Shown: positions 47,115-59,702 of the stretch, piece by piece
Layout of the letters: every line of letters begins with the position of its first letter
Position numbering within the stretch: position 1 is the first letter of the stretch
Source of the DNA: Rutstroemia sp. NJR-2017a BVV2
Lineage: Eukaryota > Ascomycota > Leotiomycetes > Helotiales > Rutstroemiaceae
Direction of reading: 5' to 3'
Assembly: GCA_002946415.1 (NCBI GenBank)
Contig: NJPS01000032.1
Location: forward strand, 248,001 to 312,000
DNA length: 64,000 nt
The notes under the pieces: generated by a model
What the model saw: the letters and a program-made list of their open reading frames with translations, nothing else
Databases searched by the model: none
What the model was told of the DNA's origin: nothing
Position numbers and translations under genes: made by a program

Positions 47115-48021
47115 GAACATAATCATCTAGTATGCGCTCGCCTTCATTATGGCTTAAGCATCAAGTGTACATATAGGAAGGAAGGAGAAGAAAAGCACAA
47201 GACGTGCGGACCAAAAAGTATTTACTGGCGCTTTACTGGCGCTTTACTGGCGCTACGTTTTACCGCATTAGAGGCGCGCTGGGGACTGGTCTTTTGATTT
47301 GCATCATGGGGAAGTTAGGTTGCACATCTGGCTAATGGAGTCTGGGTTTATTTGCATTTGGTAATGGAGCTTCTGGATTGTCCGTGAGGCACATTGCTAC
47401 CTCGATCAGGCTGGGATTGAGTCATAGGCTGTATGAGAACACGCTGTCAAGTCAGCATTTTATAAACGTAGCAATGATACATGTGGACTTTTGCGGTAAT
47501 AGTGGACGTGTTTGTTGTTAACCTTACAGTGCGGGACGCAGGCATTTTCATGTGACGATAGCTTCATTATCCGTCATGATCTCTATATCTAACGGGCTGA
47601 TTGGCTAATCAAATGTGGAGGCACGCATGCTTCCCCTGAGCAAAGCTTACGATAAGGTTATATATCCCTAAAAATAAAGTTCCGCATTTCAACCTTTTTC
47701 CCACCTGACATGAAATTCTGTTGATACTTTGGCCAGCTATCCACGTACAATCTTGTAGTGGGAGGGCATTCCACGCCGTCGCTCTCTCGCTGAGGGAAAA
47801 CGGATAAGTTAGACAGTGGGACATTGTTATCAATTCTCTTTGGTAATGCTGGTGTGTGCGCGGTCCGTAAATAACCGGATCGTCCCAGTCTCGTATAATA
47901 AGGCATGTCAGCACAACCGTTACATGCATGGGCTAAGTGCTAGCTAGTGCTTTTGCTTTCCACGTTCTTTTCAACCTCTTCCCCTTCTCTAAAGCCGGTT
48001 CTTCCCAAAGATTCATCAAAC
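47115..48021. other. Intergenic with 12-nt tandem repeat
   Basis: 907 bases between two plus-strand genes. Holds three copies of TTTACTGGCGC at 47221-47254 just downstream of the AreA-like gene. No gene seen. Confidence 0.45.
47221..47254. repeat. TTTACTGGCGC tandem repeat (3 copies)
   Basis: Three head-to-tail copies of an 11-base unit in the 3' flank of the AreA-like gene. Confidence 0.85.
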
Positions 48022-49370
48022 ATGGCGATAACCGACGCTCTTGCTTCGCTCTCTCGTCGGCGTCAATACATATTTGCTTTTGCTCTCTTTTTCACTCTTC
48101 TTATCTTGTTCTATGGCACCAGGCAACAAAGCCTTGCTGCGATTCCTGCTACGCCGCAGCAATATCCCACAGTAACGATTGACTTTAATCAAGAGCAAAG
48201 TAGTAGGAGTTTTGACGGCAACTGGAATTACACGCGGGATTATCGAAATCTCTTTTTAACACAGAGACAATGCGATGCCGCATTTCCTGGCTTGTTTGAG
48301 GAAGTTGAACGTCCGGTTAAACTGAGGAAGAGTAACAAAATCACCTTGAAAGAGCTTGACGATACTCCGCCATTGAATGGTTTTATTAGAGCCATGATTT
48401 ACGATCAACAGGTATGTTCTAAATTTTCGTACTGTGCGTGGAGGAAAGGCTAATAATGATATAAAAGCTCTACATAATCGCAACATACGGACAAATCTAC
48501 TCGCGCGGTTTAGCCACACTACATGCCCTGCATCGCGCAATGCTCACATCGCCTGAACCTCTTCCTAACATCGAATTTACTTTCAACGTCGACGACAAGC
48601 TCTCAGGACATCCGCAATGGGTTTACGCGCGACAATCGCACAACACAGAATTATGGCTTATGCCAGAGTTTGGGTTCTGGGCATGGCCGGAAACTAAAAT
48701 TGGGAGCTATGGAGAAGTGCAATTAAAATCTCAGATGACTGAAAAGGAATGGCCGTGGAGTCGCAAAATCGACAAGCTGTTGTGGAGAGGCGCAACAATG
48801 GGTCTGGAATTGCGTAACAAATTGGTGGAGATCACCAGTGGGAAGGATTGGGCGGATGTCAAGTCGCTCGATTGGCACAATGAAGACAGCATGAAGAATG
48901 ATCTGAAGAGTATGGACGAGCATTGCCAGTACAAATTCTTGGCGCATACGGAGGGAAATTCATACTCTGCAAGATTGAAGTACTTGCGAAATTGCAGAAG
49001 CGTTATTGTGGCGCATAAACTGGAGTGGATGGAGTTTTTCCATCCTTTGATGAAGAAGGACGGACCCGAACAGAACTATGTGGAGGTGGACAGAAATTTC
49101 AAAAATTTAGAGAAAAAGATGAAGGAATTGATGGAGAAAAAGGATGAGGTGGAGGTGATTGCAGACAGAAGCGTGAAGGTTTTCAGAGAGAGGTATCTCA
49201 CGCCCGCAGCTGAAGCCTGCTATTGGCGGAAGCTTATCTGGGGTTGGAGAGAAGTCATGGGCTTCGAGGTTGAGTTCTTCAGCATAACAGGCTTGGGAGA
49301 GAAAAAGTGGAGGGGTGTTCCTGTGGAGTCGTTCATGTTGGAGAGGAGATTGGAGTGGGATCCTTATTAG
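48022..49370 (+). CDS. GT90/CAP10-like glycosyltransferase
   Basis: Golgi-type II membrane glycosyltransferase of the CAP10 (GT90) family; relatives add xylose or glucose to glycans or capsule. Start MAITDALASLSRRRQYIFAF gives a short cytoplasmic tail and one signal-anchor helix (IFAFALFFTLLILFYG). One intron joins MIYDQQ to LYIIATYGQIYSRG. The CAP10 domain has IEFTFNVDDKLS, WLMPEFGFWAWPE, WSRKIDKLLWRGATMG, KSMDEHCQYKFLAHTEGNSY and SARLKYLRNCRSVIVAHKLE, all family landmarks. About 420 residues. Acceptor and donor sugar are unknown. Confidence 0.88.
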
Positions 49371-50846
49371 TTGTATATTGCCGATTGGATATTGCGGTGT
49401 GCAGGATTGTGGATGATATTTATTGTTGTATGTACATGGACATGTTTCTGATACCTAGATTTCTCGGGGTTGAGTTTGATGGAACGGGGCGAACCGAGAA
49501 GGCGTATTTGTGTCCGGGACGATGTAGGAACGACCGGTTGTTGGGTTCGTATTTTGGAAAGACTACCATGTATTATGTTTGAAGATGTTGTATGACCTTG
49601 CAATGTTGGATAGATAATGACCAGTTGCTGTGTACTTGATCTAGAAGTTTACGAGTTGTGCTACGATAATATCAGGAGCTCAAGGCATCTTTAGCTTTTG
49701 GACTGACCGCATTTCTTGATAGAGAATTGACGCTACCTCCTATCACTACTACCCCATTGTAAGCTTCTTGGCTTGTCGCATACGATGTTTAACGTTCATC
49801 TGATACCAGACCGTATCATCTGTGTCACCTTCGTCATTCCCGACCCTGCGTGCCGGTTCTCTCATGTTAACATTTACTCCCTGCTCAAATCATATCCGTC
49901 CACTAACGCTGATTCTACGTTGATGAGACCGTTTGCTGACGAGTTATTTCTTACCAGCTCATCCGCCAGCCTCGCAAGCGTTACCGAGAACTATTTACAG
50001 CATTGAATAAAATTTGTGAGATAAAAAGGAGTCCTTAATGAGCTATACTAGGAGACTTCGCCAGGGTTGTAAGCAGGTGTTTTATCTACATAGGAAGTAG
50101 GTATGAGGAAAGCCAGATTTGGATACCAGTATAATCCAAATCTGACGATAATAATAACCGAATCTCGTCATATCAGGACTGCAAAGAAAAAGTAGCAAAC
50201 CTTGGAGTAACAGATCAAGGCTATTGTTTCTCCAATGAATTCCCTCATTGTCCACACATTTTTCCTTCTTCTCTGTTGCGGGACTTGCACCTCCTTTTCC
50301 CGAGAAACTGACTCCTTTTATTCAGGCAGCAAGCTTCTGTGCAGCGAAGTATACTCGTAGATCTATTTTCTCTCTTTTTGGCTGAAAGATCTTCATTAGA
50401 CTCGCCAAGCTGAAAAATATTTCCTCTTGTATACGACAAAGGGTAAAGAACAACGGCGATGAGCCTTAAGGATTTGTCAGAAGTCCACCAGATCACAATC
50501 TAATCCCATCTCATCTCATCTCATCTCCTCGGCAAAATCGAGTTTCATCCAATTTCAGTTACCATTCCAGATTCCCCTGCCATGGATTGAGATGGAGCCT
50601 CCGAACCAGGCATTGCTAACTTACACTACGAAGTACTCGTCCCATCTTTTTGTTAAGATACTTTTAAGACTCACAGAGGCAAAACAATTCACCACTCTTG
50701 TGGCGCTGTTGCAGACACTTAGCACACTTAGCAAGCTTTTAGGGGAGTTAGGTCCCTGAACAACGTGGCGTCAGGGTGCAAGAGCCATTATTTGATCCAT
50801 CATTAGGGCTGTGCAGCGTGCAGATGCAGTTTTCAGGGACCTTTTT

Positions 50847-50876
50847 TTACGATGGGATGGGATGGGATGGGATGGG
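50847..50876. repeat. (GATGG) pentanucleotide run
   Basis: About five copies of GATGG, followed by degenerate GGATGGATAATGG. Confidence 0.75.
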
Positions 50877-51051
50877 TTGGATGGATAATGGATAAATGGA
50901 CGGATGCACAGGATGGCGTGGATGGTACTACCGCAACACCCTTACCAGACACCGACCCCCTACCATCTACGACGTACCACCTGCTTCCTCACTGCCTGCC
51001 AAGTGAAGCTTTACTGTACCTACAGGTCGCCTACCTTGGACCTCTAAGAAG

Positions 51052-51092
51052 TTGGGAGTTGGGAGCTGGGAGCTGGGAGTTGGGAGCTGGGA
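51052..51092. repeat. GGGAGTT/GGGAGCT tandem repeat
   Basis: Six 7-base units differing at one position, in non-coding DNA. Confidence 0.75.
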
Positions 51093-52460
51093 CTCGGAGC
51101 TACTTGGAAGATGGGCGGCGGAAGGTGCAGACGCTAGAATGGCTTATTCTATCATCCCATCATCCCATCATCCCATCGTCCACTACTTTGTTCGTTATTG
51201 ATTATTTATTTTTTATTATTAGTTTAATATAATATATTTTTGCTCCTAGCATCCTCCACCTATGTACTTCCGGAGCACTTTGTCTATCCCATCTCGTGGT
51301 TGATGCGGTGGCGCATTTCTTATACATTATTCTCCCCATAGTACGAAAGGCTCCTGTTTCCCTCTTCCCTCTCTCTTCTCTTCCCCAGTCCACAGAGCAG
51401 ATACACGTCCTGTCGTTGCCGTTGCTTTTCGCAGCTGTTCGCTCAAGCTCCTTCTCCTTTCGATCGCCAGCCTCGGTATTTTCATCTGCGCAGATTGGAC
51501 CAATCTAGACGGCCTTATTCGGTCCCCGACCCGCAAAACGACTCCAGCTTTCTACCGCTTCTACCTAAAGAAGCACAGAGCAACCCACTTCCGGGCAACG
51601 GTGGAACTAAATTCCGGCTATCAAAATCAACTGAAATCCAATCAATCCAAGTTCCATTGCGAGAACAAGAGAAAAAAATTATTGAAATCGCGCCTCGCGA
51701 ACAGAGCAAAGCAGTACGAAAAGTACAGTACGAAATACCGTCCGCAGTCTTGTAGTCGCTCACTCCCACCACTCACCACCCTCTCTCCTCCTCTCGACCG
51801 CTTCGATTCTTCATCCATATTTATTTTGTTTTATCTATTTTATTATATTATTATATCGGAAACCGAGATTGCCCGTTGTACGAAGCTTTTCACTTTGTAT
51901 TAAAAAGGTGGAGTTTTTAACTTAAGAAGATTACGAAATCGACCGAGGGAAAAACTTTCGAGCAGAAGGGAAGAAGATTCACGCGTCAAAGCAAAAGCAA
52001 AACCTTAACGAAACAAGACGAGACGGGACGAAAAAACAACAAGACGAACGAACGAACGAGGAACCCTCTTAGAATCTGTCAAACTTGCATGACAATTTGA
52101 CGTTGGCACGTTACGAGCTCCAACAAGTGCTGTTGAGCTTATTTCAGCCGTTATCTTATCTACGCTGGTCTTGTCGAAAGAAGAGGATCTCAACTACATT
52201 CGTTCTACTTATCCGTTCATTTGTTCAAAAATTTCCCTCCTTTTGTAAATATCTATCTTGTTGTCTGCTTTCCCCTTGTACTTTTGTTTGGGGTGAAAAG
52301 CACGGGACATACCTTTATGTGATAGGGGCAAAGTGCATTGAGATTCGCGAATCAGACTCCAGGTGCCATTTCATCCCAGCCCGGCGGCGACGACGAGAAA
52401 CGAGAAAAGGACAGAAGCAAGAGGGTATTACTCAGGGGAAGTTCTCCGACCACAGAAAAT

Positions 52461-53841
52461 ATGTCGGCGAGAAACTCTTCAAGGTGAGTCGAGTATTCTC
52501 TTCCTCCACATTCAGGGACTTCTCACAAATGCGCACGTACAAAACGCCCACCGCACGTCCTTTGAGTCAGGGGTAACTTTCTTCATTGAATTTGATGGCT
52601 GATATGGGTTCTTTGTCGGTTTAGGAGAGATTATCATATTGTTGTTTTAGGTGCTGGTGAGTATTTTCTACTATATCTATTGACGCGGAATTGGAGAATG
52701 GGGAGATTCCGGATAATGTCCATGACTATAAGATTTATGGATGGCTAACATGGGACTTCTTCAAAGGTGGTGTTGGCAAAAGTTGCCTGACTGGTAAGGA
52801 TCTCCTACCCAATTTACCGAGATTCGAGAAGACCCACTTCCTTCTGGAAGGTTATGGGGATGTATGAATCGAGAAGTGTACCTTAGGGTGTCCGGGGGAG
52901 CGAGCTGACTTCCGGGTCCTGTTATTAGCGCAATTCGTGCAAAATATTTGGATTGAAAGTTATGATCCAACGATCGAGGATTCGTATAGGAAGCAAATTG
53001 AGGTTGATGTAAGTTCTCTTCAGTCATGGCAGGAGGCCAGAATCCAGTTTAGTGTACTAACAGAAGTTTGCTTAGGGGCGGCAATGCATGTTGGAGATGT
53101 AAGCTTGATGTGTTGCCCGAGTGAGAATGGAGTACTGACGGGATCTGTAGATTAGACACCGCTGGCACGGAACAATTCAGTAAGCTATCTTCATCTTCCT
53201 AGAACCACATGTTTACTAACGATTTCACCAGCCGCCATGAGGTAAAATCCCGCTACGGTACCATCACATTATACTCAAACATCCACTCACACCTTATACA
53301 GAGAACTTTACATGAAAACCGGCCAAGGCTTCCTTCTCGTCTTCTCCATCACATCTCAAAGCAGTCTAAACGAACTTTCTGACCTTCGCGAACAAATCAT
53401 CCGCATAAAAGATGACGAAAATGTTCCTATCGTCATAGTTGGAAATAAATCCGATTTAGACCAGGACCGGATGGTCAGCAGACAGGAGGCCTTCACAGTT
53501 AGTCAAAACTGGGGAAATGCGCCGTACTATGAGACGAGTGCTAGAAGGAGAGGTGAGTTTTCTTTTTCATTGCTCAATTCTGTGAATCTCCCTTTCTTGC
53601 CTCGCTTCCGGAGTAACCGACGAGCGGAGAAATATCGCAAGACTACAGACCCAATATGGTGTGGAATGGTACTAACTCGGCTGGATCTCTAGCAAACGTA
53701 GATGAAGTCTTCATAGATTTATGCAGACAAATCATCAGACGAGATAATAATCACTCGTCGCAGGATTACGACGATGAAGCAAATTCGCCGACGGAGAAGA
53801 AGCACAAGAGAAGGCGCTTCGGCAGATGTGTGATTTTATGA
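52461..53841 (+). CDS. rsr1: Ras-family GTPase RSR1/BUD1 (Rap1-like)
   Basis: Small GTPase that directs polarity-site choice upstream of Cdc42. Nine exons in phase give 207 residues: 52461-52483, 52625-52656, 52767-52793, 52929-53008, 53076-53098, 53151-53179, 53232-53241, 53302-53552, 53693-53841. The N-terminus is [20 protein letters not shown], with P-loop GAGGVGKS. The effector loop is [16 protein letters not shown], switch II is [13 protein letters not shown], the G4 motif is GNKSDLD and G5 is ETSA. It ends in a polybasic stretch [10 protein letters not shown] and CVIL, a geranylgeranylation CAAX box. Exon 7 is only 10 nt. The total length is a multiple of three, and every junction has GT-AG. 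Confidence 0.93.
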
Positions 53842-54840
53842 GTTCCCGGATGGAAAAAAACCGGGTGAGGGGGCGATTTCATGCTATCGATGAGCGGGAG
53901 GGGCACAGATACCCATAGGAAAGGTTTAGGCTATGAAGCAAATTAATTCAAAAAGGTGTGTAAGGGAATAGGGTGAGCGCGAAAAGGGAATTGGAACAGG
54001 ATGGGATTTGGAATGATATCATTATGGAAAGCATGGCTGCGGTAGGATATATCATTACAAGTTAAGTGAGGGGGATATGAATGAGACAATTGAAATATTT
54101 CGAGGTTCAGATGCTAGAAGAGAAGGCTGCGGAAGGAGGGAAAGGAAATCTAATGAATGATCAAGAATTCTAGTGCGCTTCTGCGTGCCAAAGTCCCTGA
54201 TAGTAAGAAAATGAAGTCTCACGACCTTGCATATTGCCTGTAATGTGAGGATATTATGGTCTACTGCGACTAAGTCAGAGAGGAATTCTCCATAAGAGAC
54301 CAGCCGTGTCCGTAAGTTAACCAAAGCACCGCACGTACAAACAAATTCCAACCGCCTACCTGGATACCGAAGATGCTCACTTCATAGCCGTAGAATCGAC
54401 AACTGGCCACTCCACCATGCATAGAACGAAAGCCACAAAACGAGAAAGTACTTCGAGCTCACCCATAAGATCAGAGGAAAGGCCCAGGTGCTGCAATTTT
54501 TGAGTACCGTAGAACATCATGTTTTCCGCCCAGGGCAGGCGAGGCAGGCGAGGCAGGCGAGGCAGGCAAGATACAATGAGATCATCCCGAACGCAGCTTG
54601 CAAAGCTCCGATGGTAGATCCCACCCACCATGTGTTAATCGGGCATTTAATCTCCTTCAAAGAGGGTCTAGAACAGAACGTAGATCCACCCAGACTAGAA
54701 GGATCCATTGTCGTCAAATCGCCTAACGACTTATCTGGAGACTAAAAAGTCGCCGAACTACAAACTGATGGATGGGTGAGTTCGCTGTTGAATATATGGA
54801 GTTGGGGTGGAAGAAAAAAATGCAAAAATTATAGACTGAT
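53842..54840. other. Intergenic, RSR1 / tRNA
   Basis: 1 kb without a gene. Contains (GGCAGGCGA)n at 54534-54570. Confidence 0.45.
54534..54570. repeat. GGCAGGCGA tandem repeat
   Basis: Four near-perfect copies, about 270 bases from the tRNA gene. Confidence 0.8.
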
Positions 54841-54936
54841 TGCAACCGCCGTGAATCGAACACGAACCTCCACCTGACATCTGTGTTCGTGAGAACACTT
54901 GGAAGGGTGGAATCCTAACCATTGGACCACGGAAGC
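54841..54936 (-). tRNA. tRNA-Gly (anticodon TCC) with 24-nt intron
   Basis: The minus strand folds as a tRNA. The D-arm is GTCC-AATGGTTA-GGAT, and the anticodon stem is CCACC/GGTGG with loop CTTCCA..A, giving TCC at positions 34-36. The T-arm is TCGTG-TTCGATT-CACGG, with discriminator A. A 24-nt intron (54876-54899) follows base 37 in the canonical place and holds the stem GTGTTC/GAACAC. The mature length is 72 nt. The acceptor stem GCTTCCG/CGGTTGC has two adjacent T-T mismatches (pairs 3-70 and 4-69), so the gene may be decayed or poorly functional. Confidence 0.8.
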
Positions 54937-57716
54937 TTGGTTTGGATCTGCTTTTATTGATGCTGAGATCGGCTTATTTACTTATATCAAGTTTATCCAA
55001 CAAGACTTCTAAGCTTGGAGCCGGTGGTGGGGGGTTGAGGCATTTTTATCGTGTAACAGCCACTTAGGTATGTAAGATATGGTGGGGTTAAGTTAGCTCT
55101 ATCTGCAGGCATGCATGCGTGTATGCATGGTGGAAGAGTGTGATGGGGATTTGATGCCACCAACTTTTTGTTTGATAATGGTGGTCAAAATCCCAGAAAA
55201 TCTACAGTTACGAGTGGGATAATGGAGCTATGGGCGTATCACTCGCGATTGTGGGGTTTGAGAACAGAACTTTTCGACATCGTTTTCCCATCCCAGCTGC
55301 ATTTCGTTCCACATGTTGCATGGATTTCTCTCCTTCGAGAAAATGCATGCTATAGAATCCGATCATTCCGGATAAATTCCCATATAACCACAGGGGAGGG
55401 CTTTGGCCTTGATAGGCGACTATGGGAATTCGCGAAACTTTCATTGATCAAAGATCAATGTCAACGCTGAGAATGCTCTAGCATCCACCGCTTTGTCGCC
55501 GCAAATGGATAATTATACGATGGGGTGTAGTTGTGCACCATCGTAAGCTTCAAAACCAAAGTCGAAGCCGCCCTATACAGGGGAACCCTTCCTATACGAA
55601 CAATGATGACGATATGGTGCGGAAAGCCCCTCATTGCCTGTGCCCTGGTTGATAGTGGTCTGGGTCCATGTTGTTATCCATATATGGGGCAGGGCAGCGA
55701 TAAGCTCGTTGATGCAAAAGCAGCTGGGCCGCGGCCATACCGAATGAGCATTCGAGGTCGGCTTTTTTTCCTGCAGACAAAATGAAGGGAAACCGCCAAA
55801 AGAAACTTTACCTGGGTGATGGATCAATCGGAAGCGTTACCAACAATGCAATAAATTTCTTTTCAAGGGTGACGAGTATGAAGCATATAACTCCAGGGTG
55901 TTCGGCAAGTAAATCGTCTCTCCGGGCTCGTTATGCGACGAGGCTTTGATACTCAGGAAACCGTTATATGTACATCGCAAACGGATAGATTGGACAGACG
56001 GGGCCCCACTGCATGGCCTGTCGAGCCTGTGTTGCGGATGGGTGAGAAGATGCCGGAGTCTAGAACGCCACAGTCCGAAGTGGTACAGCAAAGCCAGTTT
56101 AAATGAAGGCATCAGCAGATCGACTCTGCTCCCAAAGAACAAAAGTGGCGATCATACTTGCAGCAACCAGAATGGCGGAATAGGTTGGAGGGACCCATCA
56201 TGGAGCGGAACAGTCATTGTGCGATGCGCCAGCCATGCCATACCATAGGAAGAGGGACAGGCAAGTGTATTGGAAATTTGGAATTTGGAATTTGGGAAAA
56301 GGGTAGATAAGAGAAGTGAAACTGGATTCCTTCCGTGCAATCAGCCCTGATCCTTGGCAATCTTTCCGGGCTGGATTCACATTATCCGTAAGGAGATTTG
56401 CATGCGAAGATGGCACGGCTACAGTTTGTTCTTCTACAAGTAACTTTTCGGCGAAGCCAAAGCCTTCTCGCTTGCCAAATAGTTCCCCCACACCAGGCAA
56501 GAAACGTGAAGCACAGCGGCTCTCAACTCTTTGATAATAAAGACTTCATTTACGTAGGTAAGTGATAAGTAGCGCTTGAGCTTCTAATGCATTACTCGTC
56601 CGCGCGCTTCTTCTGCTTTCTATCTTCACAGCTCCAAATTTGCATTTGAAGAATCAATGAGGATTGAATAAGGTTTGATTGGCCGATATATTATTCTCCT
56701 GACCCCCAGATATACTGTATAGTAGGACGTAGCAGATACTGATAACACCTTTTTGGTCTTTGATGACCAACCCACCTATTGGGCCATTGCGGGAATAGTG
56801 AGAATTCGGTCTTGTGGTTGTGTAACAGACGCAAGCATTTTCTGGTTCTTACTATCAAGCATTCAAGCCCACCCAGTCTGAAGCTAGTCGCCCGGAGATA
56901 GTTGGCATACACACAGATACACAGATGACACCACTGGGTCTACCATTTCTAAATCCCCGCCATGGTAGATAGCCTTTGAAAGATCGAGTATCCTTCGGCA
57001 TCAAAATACTTCAGAGTCTTAGACGTTCTTCGAAAATTCCGAGGCAAACGAGCCAAAGTGTTCGGCGGAAACAGGGACAAGAAAAAAGAAACAAAGTTCA
57101 ATAATCATATATCCGGCTACCATTGAGTGCCTACCTAGGTAAGTGGGCAATGCAAAGTAGCTTCTTTGTTTGCGAAGGCGCGGGATGCATCCCATACCAG
57201 GTACCGTACATAAAGCTGACATTTTCTTTATTGTCCGATTTGGGACGAATCAGAAAGCACCGTTCGTTTTCACGCGTCCGAGAATCGACTAGTCTTCCAA
57301 TCTCCCCAGGCCTCGAGATATCATTACTGATAATCATTGGATTTTCCGGAGGCGTCCTTTGCCATGCTTCAAGGGTCCAAGGATATCGGATAGCTGCCAG
57401 ACAAAGTGTCGCCATGCTAGGAATCCTTTACGATGGTTGGTTCTGCCCTTCGATGAAGGCACAGGGAGAAGAAATTTTATATGTATGCATGCAGATATCC
57501 TCCGTTTCTTTGATCATTGGCTTCTATCGATCACGGGTAGGAGCTCGATATGGTAGTTCATAGGCAGATCTCCCAACCTGGTTGTTTAGTGGCTAGGCAG
57601 TCGGCCGTGGTTCTAGCTCTAGAGCGACTCCCGGTACCGGTTAGGAGGAATTGCAAAGCTTCGAGCTTGGAGCTTAGATCTTTGGGGCTTGGAGCTTGGA
57701 GCAATTGTTTCTAAGA

Positions 57717-57785
57717 ATGGATAGTATGGATAGGATGGATAGTATGGATAGTATGGATAGTGTGGATAGTATGGATGGATGGAGT
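57717..57785. repeat. GGATAGTAT tandem repeat
   Basis: Six to seven 9-base units (GGATAGTAT with TGT and GGA variants), ending in ATGGATGG; non-coding. Confidence 0.85.
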
Positions 57786-58830
57786 ATATAGATGGATGCA
57801 GTATAGATTGAGGTACGAGAAACCGTGTTAGGTGACTGTGGAGTCAGGACACCGATTAGCACGCACATTGACCAGCTACCTAACGCAATCTAAATTTCCC
57901 CAGTTTGTTCCAGGATACTTGCACCATGTGCTACGAGTACTATGCTTGTAAGTACTTCGTCTGCTCTGTACTTCAGCTCTGGCACAATTTGGTGAGGAAA
58001 GGGGAAAACAAATCAAATAAATATTGGCAAGGCCGGAGAGATAATTACTGGAACTCATCTGTGTATGCTTCGTTGCTTTGCTATCCTCCGCCGGCCCCTG
58101 CTCCCATCCCTCGCTATCTACCAGGAGCAACACACTTGCGACTAGGGACAGCATCTGCATGCTGCACGAGCGAAAGAGCTAAAGTAGTAAATTAGCCCCA
58201 AAGCTATCTCTTATCGAGTATCGGCCAATCACAAAGGCTTCCACCTTTTTATTCTCCACAACACCTTGGCCATTTCCCTTCTTTCTTCCCCCCCTCAAAA
58301 AGCATCCCCCCAATTTCATATTACACCATCACCACCGACCCATTATTCACCATCCATTCAGTTAACTTGTCCATTATCCATTATCCATTATCCACATCCA
58401 CCACCGTCCGTCCACGCCTTTTGCTGTTTCGACTATCCAAGGTAAAAGACCGCAGGCACTTCACTTTATCTCCCTCCGCAAGCAAGTTTCTTTCGAGACG
58501 CCTCTCACATTCGGGATTCTGCCAGTCAAAGAGCAGAGAGAACCGCATTCTTCGCATCGTTATCCATCCTCATTCCCAAAAGTCACTCCTCGATCTAAGC
58601 AGAAATTCTAATGCTACTCTACTATTATACTACTACCACCGCCATACAACCACACCACCGGACCTAGTACTTGTACCATCCAGAACCAAGACTCGGAAAA
58701 GTACATTTGTTTCCAAGCTTTGCTTAAGCTTCTGATTTATTACTGAATCCTGATTTCTCGAACCCCAAATTCCTTTCATCTTTAAACCAATTCGTTCGAG
58801 TCCCAATTCCAACCTACTTTTGATAATCCT

Positions 58831-58861
58831 GCACGCCTGCACGCCTGCACGCCTGCACGCC
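58831..58861. repeat. (GCACGCCT)n tandem repeat
   Basis: Nearly four copies of an 8-base unit in the pyrimidine-rich leader of the WHI3-like gene; a (TCCACT)n run follows at about 58905-58928. Confidence 0.85.
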
Positions 58862-59702
58862 TTATCCTCCGTCCTTTATTCGTTGTTGCGCTTTACCTTC
58901 TACTTCACTTCCACTTCCACTTCCACTCCCAACTCCAACTTCATCTCCCTCTCCATCCTCACACCCCTCTCACATGCTGGTTCTTCACCTCCAGAACAAT
59001 AATTATAGGACTTGTGCTTTCAATCGCCCTCCTACTTCTGGTACACGCGCGCGAACGTTCCTGGAAATCCATACTCAGCATCCTGCCGGTAATCATTCAT
59101 CGTCAGGTACCGCATATTTGACAAGTCAGCTCACACGAACCCTATTGTAGAAAGATTGATTTCCTACAATCTCATACGCGAACGAGCACCAGCACACGGA
59201 CAAGCACCAGCACGCCTTCCTTCCTCAATCGCGCATATCGCATAATACCGCATCCCACATCTCACCACCATACCACCTTACCACCCTACCATCATCACCG
59301 TTCTTTTCATCCCACGTATCTCTCAGGCCACTGATCCATCCTGGACGAGTATTTGCCCAGAGCTCTTATCGTATGTGGGTGTGCGATACCGATACAGACG
59401 CTGTCTAATCTTATTTCGATAATCAACCTTCTTACCCGCATCCGCCCCCTACCATTTATCACTGGCCCATCCGTACACTACATAAATCTTGGGCGCGTCA
59501 CCAACTCCACGGTCGCAAAGAGTCTAGAAATTCTGCTGATTCGCAAATCCCTTCTCTGCATAGCAGCAGGGGAATATTTGTCCTCACATTTCGTTCCGGC
59601 GCAGCTCATCTATTTGCGACATTTCAAGTTTCCCAACGATTCCATAACTCGAGATCCGACCATAAGCCCCATCTTAGCACGACCACACCACCAGAGGATG
59701 CC

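Larger units (their letters stand above)
49371..52460. other. 3-kb gene-free region upstream of RSR1
   Basis: No supported gene. It contains (GGGAT)n at 50847-50876, GGGAGTT/GGGAGCT repeats at 51052-51092, ATCATCCC repeats near 51150-51178, and a C/T-rich part from about 51.3 kb. The final kilobase resembles a long leader. Open frames here lack domains. Confidence 0.45.
54937..59702. other. Gene-poor 4.8-kb region upstream of the WHI3-like gene
   Basis: No open frame with family features. Tandem runs lie at 57717-57785, 58368-58392 and 58831-58861. From about 58.2 kb to the start codon the plus strand is strongly C/T-rich. The last 1.5 kb may be a long 5' leader. Confidence 0.5.
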
